From: CAVSVP01 sp963731125 | GTDB lineage: Bacteria > Pseudomonadota > Gammaproteobacteria > Competibacterales > Competibacteraceae | DNA length: 64,000 nt | Direction of reading: 5' to 3' | Assembly (NCBI GenBank): GCA_963731125.1 | Contig: CAVSVP010000008.1 | Span: 620,001-684,000, forward strand | In this document: positions 43,311-52,438 of the stretch, in pieces | How positions within the stretch are numbered: position 1 is the first letter of the stretch | How the letters are laid out: the number at the start of each line of letters is the position of its first letter | The notes under the pieces: generated by a model | Database searches by the model: none | Seen by the model: the letters and a program-made list of their open reading frames with translations, nothing else | Told to the model about the DNA's origin: nothing | Program-made: the position numbers and the translations under genes

Positions 43311-44027
43311 CTAACCCGCAATCCATTGTCCTCCCCGAAAGACTTGGTGGGGCCGGAAATTCACTTTATAGGCCATTTTTCCGCATCCCTGTACCCAATA
43401 TCCTAAGTAAACCCACTGCAGATTCAACCGCTGGGCTTCGCTAAGTTCCCAAAGAATGGCATAGGTACCTAAACTGCGTGCTGTCTCGTGCGGTTCAAAG
43501 AAGGTGTAGACAGCGGACAGCCCGTTTTCCAGCTGATCAACAACCGCTATCATTAAAAGCTGTGTGCCGCCTAAGCGAAACTCATAGAGACGCGTATCGC
43601 TCCAGGCGGAGGTGATAAAGGAGACATAACTTTCCGGATTTGTCTCGTCCATACCGCCTCGGGGATGGCGGGCTCTAAGATAGCGGGCAAACAACTGGTA
43701 ATGGTCCCACTGAAAATGCGCGTTACCACGGCGCACCTGCAAATCCTGGTTTTTCTGCCAGGTACGCCGTTGGGAACGGTTGGGCCGAAATTCCCGCGCG
43801 GGAATACGCAGCGATAGACACTGTTCGCAAGCGCTGCAGTAAGGGCGATAGATATGGCTACCACTACGGCGAAAGCCTAATTCAGCCAGTTGGGTGTAGA
43901 TAGCATTATCCGCGGCAAGAGGATCCGCAACCGTGTTACGGGCCAACCGCCCCGGTAAATAACTGCAGGTGTGCTCGGCTGTCAAGAACAGCCGCAGAGA
44001 ACGCAGCTTGGCATGGTTAGTACGCAT
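43311..44027 (-). CDS. bpt: Aspartate/glutamate leucyltransferase
   Basis: Transfers leucine from tRNA to proteins with N-terminal Asp or Glu, marking them for ClpAP (bacterial N-degron pathway). The 238 residues show the conserved start SLRLFLTAEHTCSYLPGR, the cysteine cluster YCSACEQCLSLR and the C-terminal YLGYWVQGCGKMAYK. The ATG at 44027 overlaps aat by 11 bp, so the two are coupled. Confidence 0.94.
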   Translation of the reverse strand: MRTNHAKLRSLRLFLTAEHTCSYLPGRLARNTVADPLAADNAIYTQLAELGFRRSGSHIYRPYCSACEQCLSLRIPAREFRPNRSQRRTWQKNQDLQVRRGNAHFQWDHYQLFARYLRARHPRGGMDETNPESYVSFITSAWSDTRLYEFRLGGTQLLMIAVVDQLENGLSAVYTFFEPHETARSLGTYAILWELSEAQRLNLQWVYLGYWVQGCGKMAYKVNFRPHQVFRGGQWIAG

Positions 44028-44751
44028 GATTAACGGCAGCAAAGGGGGACCCCGCAGTGAATTGCCAAGTTCCTGAGGGTCCGGGAAGAGGACAAAAACG
44101 CCGCAACAGAGTCAGGAAGACTTGGCGCGGAATGTCTTCTGCGCCTAGGCTAATAAGGTGTGTGGTGCGCATTTGGCAATCAATTAACTGAAATTCCCAG
44201 CGTTGCAATTGATCGCATAAAGCGACCAAAGCGACTTTCGAAGCATCGCTCCTTCGACTAAACATGGATTCTCCGTAAAATACCCGGCCAATAGCCACTC
44301 CGTACAGTCCCCCCACCAATTTTCCGTCGTGCCATGTTTCCACAGAGTGGGCATAACCCAATTGAAATAGCCGTTTATAGGCAGCGCTCATTGCCGGTGT
44401 AATCCAGGTGCCCGGTTGCTCCGGACGCGGTTCGCTGCAGTGCTGCATAACCTTAGCAAAGGCGAGGTCCATCGTGACGGAAAATTTACCTTTATTAAGG
44501 GTCTTACGTAAGCTGCGGGAGATCTTAAGGCATTGCGGAAAGAGTACCGTGCGCGGGTTAGGTGACCACCACAGAATAGGTTGACCTGCGCAGTACCACG
44601 GAAAGATACCGTTGCGGTAGGCGCTTAGCAAGCGCCGTGGCGACAGATTGCCACCGACAGCCAATAGACCATCGGGTTGTTCCAGTGCGTGTTCTGGATT
44701 GGGAAACGGTTGGCTATCGTTGTAGGGGTCTAGCCAAGGAAGCGCGCTCAT
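44017..44751 (-). CDS. aat: Leucyl/phenylalanyl-tRNA--protein transferase
   Basis: Adds Leu or Phe to proteins with N-terminal Lys or Arg for ClpAP degradation. The 244 residues contain GLLAVGGNLSPRRLLSAYRNGIFPW, WWSPNPRTVLFP, and VETWHDGKLVGGLYG, all diagnostic. It overlaps both bpt (11 bp) and the upstream gene (4 bp), forming a three-gene operon. Confidence 0.96.
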   Translation of the reverse strand: MSALPWLDPYNDSQPFPNPEHALEQPDGLLAVGGNLSPRRLLSAYRNGIFPWYCAGQPILWWSPNPRTVLFPQCLKISRSLRKTLNKGKFSVTMDLAFAKVMQHCSEPRPEQPGTWITPAMSAAYKRLFQLGYAHSVETWHDGKLVGGLYGVAIGRVFYGESMFSRRSDASKVALVALCDQLQRWEFQLIDCQMRTTHLISLGAEDIPRQVFLTLLRRFCPLPGPSGTWQFTAGSPFAAVNHAY

Positions 44752-45899
44752 AGCATCTCCTGCCGGTAGGGAGAGTGCTGCAGCAACGTTTCGGCATAGT
44801 TTTGGATGACCCGCGTTTCCCGCCGCAAGTAGTCTGCCACCGCTCCGTGCAAGCCCGGATGGGCCAACCAGTGAGCCGATTGAGTCAGCGTCGGCAGAAA
44901 GCCCCGGTAGACCTTATGTTCTCCTTGGGCACCGGGCTCAAAACGGCGCAGGCCATTGCGGATGCAATAATCGATGCCCTGGTAGTAGCAGGCTTCAAAA
45001 TGCAAGCTGTCGTATGCCGTCTTACACCCCCAGTGTCTGCCGTATAAAATATCCTCACCGCGAAAACTAATGGCACCTGCCACCGGCTGTGAGTCGACTA
45101 AAGCCAGCACTAATATTATCTGTTCTCCCATGGTGGTGGCAATTTCTTGAAAGAAAGGCAGGGTCAGAGTAGGTATCCCGCCCAGCCGCTGAAATGTAGA
45201 GCGATAAAAGTCGTGCAGGGAATACCACTGGGAGTCACTGGCTGCACTCCCTTGCAGTATCTGCAATGCTACGCCTTCCTCGCTTACTCGACGGCGCTCG
45301 CGCTTAATATTCTTCCGCCGTTTTGATGTTAAGGTATCCAGAAAATCCGCAAAGTCCCGGTAATCCCGGTTGTGCCAGTGAAACTGGCAGTCGCAGCGGC
45401 GCAATAACCCCTGGGACAGCAAAGTCTGCATATCGGCATCGGTAGTAAATAACCAGTGTACGGATGAATAGCCTTGTCTGCGGGCCTCTTCCACAGCGTG
45501 GCTAATGAGCGCCTTGGCTGCCTCTCGACGGGTGGTTTCCGAGGTGCTGTAAGATAGCAGCAGGCGTTGTCCGGTGGCCGGTGTAAAGGGAATAGCGCTT
45601 ACCAGTTTTGGATAATAGGGGAGGTGACAGCGCCGGTGGGCGTCTGCCCAGCTCCAATCGAACACGAACTCTCCGTAGGAGTTATCCTTAAGATACATTG
45701 GCATTGCGCCGATAAGACAGTGGTTTTTGTCGAAACAGACTAGGTGATGAGGTAGCCAACCGGTACGTTTCCCTACACAGTGATGGCGTTCCAGGGCAAT
45801 AAGAAATTCATAGCGTAAAAAAGGGTTTTGGTTTTGCACCAGTGCGTTCCACTGTGCAGGAGAGATATCAGCAAGTGTTTTCAGGCGTCGGGTATACAT
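44748..45899 (-). CDS. GNAT-superfamily protein, DUF482/FemAB-like
   Basis: A 383-residue protein of the DUF482 group, which shares the acetyltransferase fold with FemAB peptidyltransferases. Diagnostic segments are the N-terminal NPFLRYEFLIALE, FDWSWADAHRR, KRRKNIKRERRRV in the middle, and the C-terminal FEPGAQGEHKVYRGFLP. Family substrates are unknown. The 4-bp overlap with aat and the fold's link to aminoacyl-tRNA-dependent transferases make a role beside the N-degron enzymes conceivable, but this is inference. Confidence 0.85.
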   Translation of the reverse strand: MYTRRLKTLADISPAQWNALVQNQNPFLRYEFLIALERHHCVGKRTGWLPHHLVCFDKNHCLIGAMPMYLKDNSYGEFVFDWSWADAHRRCHLPYYPKLVSAIPFTPATGQRLLLSYSTSETTRREAAKALISHAVEEARRQGYSSVHWLFTTDADMQTLLSQGLLRRCDCQFHWHNRDYRDFADFLDTLTSKRRKNIKRERRRVSEEGVALQILQGSAASDSQWYSLHDFYRSTFQRLGGIPTLTLPFFQEIATTMGEQIILVLALVDSQPVAGAISFRGEDILYGRHWGCKTAYDSLHFEACYYQGIDYCIRNGLRRFEPGAQGEHKVYRGFLPTLTQSAHWLAHPGLHGAVADYLRRETRVIQNYAETLLQHSPYRQEML

Positions 45900-46178
45900 A
45901 GGCTAAACGGGTAAGGTTAGCTTGGGTTAGGTATTCTGCTGTTCTTGGAGCCTCAGCAGGACCGATGGTTCAGCAGGTTCGCCTGGGGTCGCTATGCCGG
46001 TGAAAACTGGATGGCTTGCTGAGCTCTTTATCGATAAGGACTGTTGCGGCATGCTTCACCTTAGAGAAGAGGAATGGGACAATACTCATGATGACACGCG
46101 TCTGCAGGGGGCTGGTTTGACTGACTTTCTGCGGGCAAGCGTGTAATTTTTTAATCATCTTGCTAAAAGGAACAGCTG
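45900..46178. other. Divergent intergenic region before ftsK
   Basis: 279 bp between the DUF482 gene and ftsK. I see no gene, RNA or repeat; it should hold the promoters for both flanking genes. A ribosome site AAGGAA precedes the TTG start of ftsK. Confidence 0.4.
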
Positions 46179-48751
46179 TTGGCTCAGGCACGCAAAATCA
46201 AACCCGTTTCTGCTAAACGCAATATTGCAAACTATCTCAAACGAGGGGTACAGAAAACTGGTTTTGGGTTGTTTACCGTTATTGCCCTTTATCTATGCAT
46301 TGCACTAGTTTTTTTTGATCCTCGGGATGCAGGCTGGACGCATACGGGTCCTGAGCAGGCTAACAATCTGGCCGGCGCTGCGGGTGCATGGTTTGCTGAT
46401 ATCACGCTATATTTCTTTGGTTATCTTGCCTACTGGTTTCCGGCGGGTATCGCCTTGTGCGGTTGGCGATTATTTCAACAAGGTGCCTGGGAAACACTGG
46501 ATGCTGAAATTGTGATATTCCGGTCGCTGGGTTTTGGTGTTGCATTGGCAACCGGATGCGGATTAGCATCCTTTTACTTTCAAGATATTCCAGGCTCCGG
46601 CTCTGCCGGGGGGCTTTGTGGTGATCTGGTTGGTCAGGGATTGATTGGTACCTTTAGCGCCCTGGGAGGGTACAGTCCGCTAATCGCCAAGCTGTTCATG
46701 GGAACCCTGTTAGTCGCATCCTTTACACTAGCAACCGGCCGGTCCTGGCTAGACTTGCTAGAGTTACTGGGAAAGCTTACCGTCAATGCGTGCACGATAG
46801 TCGGACAAGGTCTGGCAGGTCTGCAAGCCTGGTTAACGCCGCCTTCGTTTCCGAAAGATACGTTATCCGCCCCGTCACCCGCGGTGTCGGAATCCGTCAA
46901 ATCAGCGGCTTTTGAAGATACGGATGTGCGTGAACTGCCAACAACAGAGTTTACCGAGTCAACGACGTGCTTGGGCAACCGTAACGTTCGTATTGAACCG
47001 GTGATGGCACTGCCACAAACTGAGGCATTGACGTTGGCGGCTGAGCCTATGCTGGCAACCCCGGAGGGTTCTCCGGTACCGGAAGCGCAATCAGGGGAAT
47101 TGGTCTTGGCGGGTTCATCGGATGGGCGACGCCACATTGCCAAGCGAGAGCCGGTCGTAAGCAGGAGGATAACCGCCGCGGAGCGTCCCCCACGGCCGGA
47201 GCCGACTTCACAGACACATGCAGTTATGTTGGGAGAAATCGTGAATCCGTTACCCCCCTTGCAACTGCTGGATCCGGCGCCGACCACCCGGGAAGGCTAT
47301 GCGCCGGACGTTCTCCAAGGGATGGCCCGGCAGGTGGAAACGCTGCTTAGGCATTTTGGTATTGAAGTGAGTGTTGTTGCCATCGCGCCGGGGCCGGTCA
47401 TTACGCGCTTCGAACTGGAACCGGCTCCCGGCGTAAAAGGTAGCCAAATTAGTAATCTGTCTAAAGATTTAGCACGCGGTTTATCGGTGATTAGTATACG
47501 CATCGTAGAGGTCATTCCAGGAAAATCGGTGGTGGGGTTGGAAATTCCCAATCAGCACCGAGAAATCGTCTATCTCGGCGAAATTCTGGATTCTCCAGCT
47601 TATCACCAGGCTAGTGCTCCCATGACGTTGGCTTTGGGCAAGGATATCAGTGGTAATCCGGTGGTCACTAATTTGGCGAAGATGCCCCATTTGTTGGTGG
47701 CGGGCACCACCGGTTCGGGTAAGTCCGTGGCCGTCAATGCCATGCTGCTTAGCCTGTTATATAAAGCGACCCCTCAGGAGGTGCGTTTGATTCTGGTAGA
47801 TCCCAAAATGCTGGAACTGTCTGTCTATGAGGACATTCCCCATTTGTTGGCGCCTGTGGTAACGGATATGAAGGAAGCGGCCAATGCCTTGCGTTGGTGT
47901 GTGGGTGAAATGGAACGGCGCTATCGGCTGATGGCAGCGCTTAAAGTGCGCAATATTACCGGTTACAACCGCAAAATTAACGAAGCCAACGAAACCGGCA
48001 CACCGCTTTCCGATCCGTTTTACAAGCCCGAAGACTCGCTAGGGGGGGGGGCGAACCTCCAGCACTGGAAACCTTGCCGTTCATTGTCGTGGTCATCGAC
48101 GAGTTGGCCGATATGATGATGATTGTGGGCAAAAAAGTAGAGGAACTGATCGCCCGTTTGGCGCAAAAGGCACGGGCTGCCGGCATTCATCTGATTCTGG
48201 CCACGCAACGGCCATCGGTGGATGTCATTACTGGCCTGATTAAAGCAAATATTCCCACCCGTATCGCTTTTCAAGTTTCTTCCAAGGTTGATTCGCGTAC
48301 CATTCTGGATCAAATGGGTGCCGAACAGCTGCTGGGTCATGGCGACATGCTTTTTCTGCCGCCGGGCATAGGTCAACCGCGGCGATTGCATGGGGCTTTT
48401 GTGAGTGATCAAGAGGTGAATCGAGTGGTCGAATATTTGCGTCAGCTGGGAGAGCCAGACTATTTAGACAGTGTGCTGGAAGAGCCGACGGAAGCGGTCC
48501 CCGGTTTTCCGTTGGAAAATGGTGGCGGCACCGGAGAAGGGGAAGGTGACCCGCTTTATGATCAGGCCGTCCGCATTGTCACTGAAACTCGCCGGGCTTC
48601 CATCTCCGGTGTGCAGCGTCGACTTAAGGTGGGCTACAACCGAGCGGCGCGTATGATTGAAGAGATGGAGTCCGCCGGTATCGTTGGCCCGCTGCAGTCT
48701 AACGGTAACCGCGATGTACTGATGCCGCCGCCGCCGGATATTGGCATTTAA
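46179..48751 (+). CDS. ftsK: DNA translocase FtsK, frameshifted in a G10 run
   Basis: Septal motor that pumps and sorts chromosome termini and activates XerCD. The first frame (46179-48116) encodes four membrane helices (about 28-200), a variable linker, and the motor with Walker A GTTGSGKS (about 508-515). The second (from about 48050 to 48751) continues with PALETLPFIVVVIDELADMM (Walker B), ATQRPSVDV and the C-terminal gamma winged helix (GVQRRLKVGYNRAARMIE) that reads KOPS. The break is at ten consecutive G, 48042-48051; one more G, or two fewer, restores the frame and gives about 857 residues. Walker A and B are otherwise on separate frames. Since the gene is usually essential for division, a sequence error is likely. 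Confidence 0.9.
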
Positions 48752-48813
48752 TCATGATGGCACTTCTTTAAGACGAAGTGGTAAGTGAAAACTTCCTAAC
48801 CCAGGTTTATGCT

Positions 48814-49440
48814 ATGCGTAGATTCCTCCTATTATGTTGTTGCGTGACCGCGATGTGGGGGCTTACTGCCGCCGGCGCGCCGTCTGTCGATTTTGTTGAA
48901 GGTTATTTTCAGAGTCTCAAATCTTTGCAAGCCGATTTCGTGCAAACCGTATACGATGAGAAAGCCCAAGCTGTGCAGAGGTCTCAGGGGCATATGATCA
49001 TGCAAAAGCCGGGGAGATTTCGTTGGGATTATCGCGAACCATTTGAACAGGTGATTGTCGCGGACGGTGAACGCTTATGGCTTTATGATAAAGAGCTGGA
49101 ACAGGTGACGGTGCGCGCCTTGGATGAGGCGCTGAGCGCCACTCCTCTGGCGCTATTAAGCGGTGCCGCACCCCTTGCGAAAGCATTCAAGGTCGCTACG
49201 GTGACGTCGCAGGACGGCTTGCGTTGGTTTGAATTACGCCCGCAAGCGGAACAGACTGAGTTCAGTGTATTGCGGGTTGCATTTCGTGGCGAGGCGCTGC
49301 AAGTGCTTGAGCTTGAGGATGTATTTAACCAACGGACTCGCCTGGAGTTCAAGCGGTTGTTGCGCAATGCCGAGATCGCTCCGGCACGGCTGCATTTCGT
49401 GCCTCCTGCCGGTGTGGATGTCGTCGGTGAGGTGCCTTAA
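48814..49440 (+). CDS. lolA: Outer-membrane lipoprotein carrier LolA
   Basis: Periplasmic carrier of lipoproteins from LolCDE to LolB. Starting at the ATG at 48814, the 208-residue product has a signal peptide (MRRFLLLCCCVTAMWGLTAAGA), then SLKSLQADFVQTVYDE and MIMQKPGRFRWDYREPF, both standard for LolA. It follows ftsK and precedes rarA as in most gammaproteobacteria. Confidence 0.95.
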   Translation: MRRFLLLCCCVTAMWGLTAAGAPSVDFVEGYFQSLKSLQADFVQTVYDEKAQAVQRSQGHMIMQKPGRFRWDYREPFEQVIVADGERLWLYDKELEQVTVRALDEALSATPLALLSGAAPLAKAFKVATVTSQDGLRWFELRPQAEQTEFSVLRVAFRGEALQVLELEDVFNQRTRLEFKRLLRNAEIAPARLHFVPPAGVDVVGEVP

Positions 49441-49455
49441 GGCGGGACTCGCACC

Positions 49456-50769
49456 GTGTCGGTAAGCGGTGCTGCAAGGCCTCTGGCCGACCGTATGCGG
49501 CCCCAGCGCCTGGACGAATTCGCTGGGCAAGAACACCTATTGGCCCAGGGCAAGCCGCTACGGGTGGCCATCGAGAGTGGCCACCCCCATTCAATGGTCT
49601 TATGGGGACCACCGGGCACGGGCAAGACCACCTTGGCGCGCTTGATCGCCCACACTGGCCGCGCTCAGTTTCTCAGTGTGTCGGCGGTTCTGGCGGGTGT
49701 TCGCGAAGTGCGCGCAGCCATTGAAAGCGCCCAGACGTTGTGGCGTCAGGAAAAGCGCCGTACGGTGTTATTTGTCGATGAAGCACATCGCTTTAACAAG
49801 GCCCAACAGGATGCTTTTTTGCCCTATGTAGAAGATGGTACGCTCATTTTTGTGGGCGCCACCACGGAAAACCCTAGCTTTGCGCTTAATAATGCGCTCT
49901 TGTCCCGCTTGCGGGTATACGTCTTTGAGCCCCTTGCCAAGGAAGCGATACGGTGCATTATTGATACTGCTTTGGCGAACATGGAGCGGGGATTGGGATC
50001 TCGAGGACTTAGCGTTAGCGAGAGGCACCGGGATCTGCTGGCCCATGCCGCTGACGGTGATGCCCGGCATGCCCTTAACCTCCTGGAGATTTCGGCCGAA
50101 TTGGCCGAGGTACGGGGAATCGGGATGGAGGCTGCTGTCCAAGCTGCCCTGACCCATGAGGGTACACGCCGGTTCGATAAAGACGGAGATATTTTCTATG
50201 AGCAAATCTCTGCGCTTCACAAAGCGGTACGGGGCAGCCATCCTGATGCTGCGCTTTACTGGTTGGCAAGAATGCTGGATGGGGATTGCGATCCGCTTTA
50301 TATTGCCCGCCGGGCGTTGCGTATCGCCTCAGAGGACATCGGGAATGCCGATCCTAGAGCGCTACAAGTCGCGTTACACGCCTGGGAAATCTACGAGCGT
50401 CTGGGCAGTCCGGAGGGGGAGCTAGCCATTGCCCAGGCTGTCACCTATCTGGCCTGTGCTCCCAAGAGTAATGCGGTTTACTTGGCTTTTCGGGCAGCCA
50501 GTCGGGATGCTCGTGAAGCCGGTTCGTTAGCCGTTCCTCTGCACCTGCGCAATGCCCCGACCCAGTTGATGCAAAAGGTGGGGCACGGTAAGGGTTATCG
50601 CTATGCCCACGATGAACCCAATGCCTATGCGAGCGGCGAGACATATCTTCCGCCAGAATTAGGCGACCGCCAGTACTACCATCCGGTGGAGCGGGGTTTG
50701 GAGGTAAAGATCCGGGAACGGCTGGCATACTGGCGTGAATTGGACCGTAAAGCACGGCATAAGCCATAA
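49456..50769 (+). CDS. rarA: Replication-associated recombination protein A (RarA/MgsA)
   Basis: Clamp-loader-like AAA+ ATPase acting at stalled forks. The 437 residues start at a GTG with AAGG upstream; Walker A GPPGTGKT is at 51-58, Walker B FVDEAH at 106-111, and sensor 1 GATTENPSF follows. The C-terminal tetramerisation domain ends in YLPPELGDRQYYHPVERG. In this order serS usually follows; here accessory DNA does. Confidence 0.96.
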   Translation: MSVSGAARPLADRMRPQRLDEFAGQEHLLAQGKPLRVAIESGHPHSMVLWGPPGTGKTTLARLIAHTGRAQFLSVSAVLAGVREVRAAIESAQTLWRQEKRRTVLFVDEAHRFNKAQQDAFLPYVEDGTLIFVGATTENPSFALNNALLSRLRVYVFEPLAKEAIRCIIDTALANMERGLGSRGLSVSERHRDLLAHAADGDARHALNLLEISAELAEVRGIGMEAAVQAALTHEGTRRFDKDGDIFYEQISALHKAVRGSHPDAALYWLARMLDGDCDPLYIARRALRIASEDIGNADPRALQVALHAWEIYERLGSPEGELAIAQAVTYLACAPKSNAVYLAFRAASRDAREAGSLAVPLHLRNAPTQLMQKVGHGKGYRYAHDEPNAYASGETYLPPELGDRQYYHPVERGLEVKIRERLAYWRELDRKARHKP

Positions 50770-50911
50770 TTTGTGATTCACGATAGCCGTATATTCGATA
50801 ATTTGGTAGGGGAGAGCCGCGAGATTTTTCCCTATCCTGAATTAAGCTACGTTGGGTCAGGTAGTACTATAATTAAGAACGAGATGCAAGAATGAACTGG
50901 CAAGACTACGT

Positions 50912-51066
50912 CTAGGGCGTCTAAATCGGCCAATTTGCTTTAATCACTTTTTGGACCTCGCTGATTGGTTCCAAACCTAGCGTGAATCGGTGTCATAGCG
51001 ATATTCTCAGGGTCCAAAAACCGGGCAACGAATTTGGCCTAAAGATGGCGTTTTTAGACACCCTAG
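50912..51066. repeat. 155-bp imperfect palindromic element
   Basis: The outer arms CTAGGGCGTCTAAA (50912-50925) and TTTAGACACCCTAG (51053-51066) are inverted with one mismatch. Pairing continues inward in patches: GGCCAATTTG with the complement of GAATTTGGCC, and TTTTTGGACC with GGTCCAAAAA. GACTACGTC, or most of it, borders both ends as a direct repeat. The layout suits a MITE or a large structured RNA; no coding frame crosses it. Confidence 0.65.
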
Positions 51067-51126
51067 ACTACGTCACTGTTGACGTTTTGCCATGGCAAGC
51101 CCCGTATCGATCTGGAAGCTATTATC

Positions 51127-51162
51127 AAGCTCGACTGCGGCATCCATGCCGCAGTCGAGCTT
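51127..51162. repeat. Perfect 15-bp hairpin beside the IS630-type element
   Basis: AAGCTCGACTGCGGC (51127-51141) and its exact complement (51148-51162) enclose the loop ATCCAT. It ends 8 bp before the left end of the transposon. No T-run follows. It may be a terminator-like structure, or a preferred target; IS630 relatives insert at TA, and CTATTATA is present here. Confidence 0.85.
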
Positions 51163-51170
51163 ACCGGGAT

Positions 51171-52332
51171 CTATTATAGCGGTAATTATAGTTCCTGACA
51201 CTTGACTTCATACCGTTTGCTGTTGGCGGAAGCATCTGATGCATGTTTTCCCGGGCAAGATTCCAGAATGAGGTCAAGCGTCACCCGCTGTAGTTGAATT
51301 CATTACAAGGGGCCCATAAATAAATAGGATAGAGACAAACTGTGAAGGAGTAATGAGAATGAGGCCCTATTCTAATGATCTGCGTCAAAAAGTCGTGGAT
51401 GCCTACCCCAAGGGGGAGGGTTCGATGCGTAGCGTAGCGGCGCGTTTTTCCGTGAGTTTGGATTTTGTCTGGCGGTTGCTGAAGCGCTATCAGCAGACCC
51501 GACGGGTGGATCCGAAAGCGCATGGGGGCGGGCAACGACGCAAACTGAGGGAATCGGATGAAGCGGTACTCAAACAGTTAGTGGAGGAGCACGCAGACGC
51601 GACGCTGTCGGAATTGAATCAGTGGCTGAAGGCGAAGAGGGGGTGGTGGTGAGCGACGCGACGATTGGCTTGAGCTTGCGCCGGCGCGGGATCACGCGCA
51701 AGAAGTTAAGCTACCATGCCAGTGAGCGCGAGGCCGATGAGGAGATCGAACCGGCACGCCAGCGGTTTCAACAAGAGCAAGCCGAGATGGACCCGACGCG
51801 CTTGCTTTTCATTGATGAAGCGGGCGTCAACCTCGGCATGGCACGCCGCTATGGTCGGGCCCCGAGCGGTTGTCGTGCCCATGCCGACAAACCGGTAAAC
51901 CCGGGACCGAATCTGACGTTGGTGAGTGCGTTAGGAGTAACGGAAGTGCGTGCGATCATGGAACTCGACGGCCCCATCAACGGGAATGCCTTTACCCGCT
52001 TTATCCAGCAGTTGCTGGTTCCCACCTTACAGCCGGGCGATCCAGTGTGGCTGGATAATCTGAGCAGTCACAAAGTCGAGGGGATTCAAGAAGCGATGGA
52101 AGCGCAGCAGGCTGAGTTACACTTTTTGCCCCCCTATTCACCGGATTTCTCACCCATTGAACTCTTTTGGTCGAAGGTGAAAGCCTTTCTTCGGGGCTCG
52201 GCGGCACGCACCAGAGATGCCCTCGAGGGTGAAATAAGAAATGCGTTAGATGCCGTGACAGAAACCGATATCAAAGGGTGGCTTAAGCACTGCGGATATT
52301 GTACTGAACCCAATTAATTACCGCTATAACAG
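51171..52332 (+). mobile_element. IS630-family insertion sequence
   Basis: About 1162 bp. CTATTATAGCGGTAATTA at 51171-51188 and the complement of 52315-52332 are 18-bp inverted repeats with one mismatch. Two overlapping transposase frames lie between. The TA duplication expected of IS630 cannot be resolved because the ends are themselves rich in TA. The 165-bp leader before the first frame is rather long for the family. Confidence 0.8.
51353..52317 (+). CDS. IS630-family transposase, two overlapping frames
   Basis: The first frame (51353-51652, 99 residues) is a helix-turn-helix protein (RPYSNDLRQKVVDAYPKGEG); the second (reading from about 51640 to 52317) carries the DDE catalytic core: FIDEAGVNLGM, VWLDNLSSHK and PDFSPIELFWSKVK. 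They meet near AAGAGGGGGTGGTGG, where a -1 shift gives one protein of about 320 residues (KAKRG followed by VVVSDATIG). Fusion by frameshift is common in IS630 elements, so this need not be a defect. GGAG precedes the first start. Confidence 0.85.
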
Positions 52333-52438
52333 CGTGTCTTGGGAATAACTTCCAGATCGATATTAAGGAGCCACGCGTGCCGGTGTCTGTGTCCTTACAA
52401 CCCAGTTCAACTTCAAGTCTGCTGGAGTTCCCGCGATT

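Larger units (their letters stand above)
50770..51170. other. Non-coding stretch after rarA rich in inverted repeats
   Basis: About 400 bp with no credible gene. It contains a 155-bp imperfect palindrome and a perfect 15-bp hairpin (both listed separately) and ends at the left repeat of the IS630-type element. Confidence 0.6.

Noticed and set aside
45970..46191. 73-codon minus-strand frame before ftsK
   Set aside because: It runs into the ftsK start region and has no ribosome site or protein-like pattern; the space is better explained as a divergent promoter region.
48042..48051. Programmed -1 frameshifting as the normal way to express FtsK
   Set aside because: FtsK is not known to use it, there is no clear stimulatory structure, and other single-base breaks in the window make a homopolymer error simpler.
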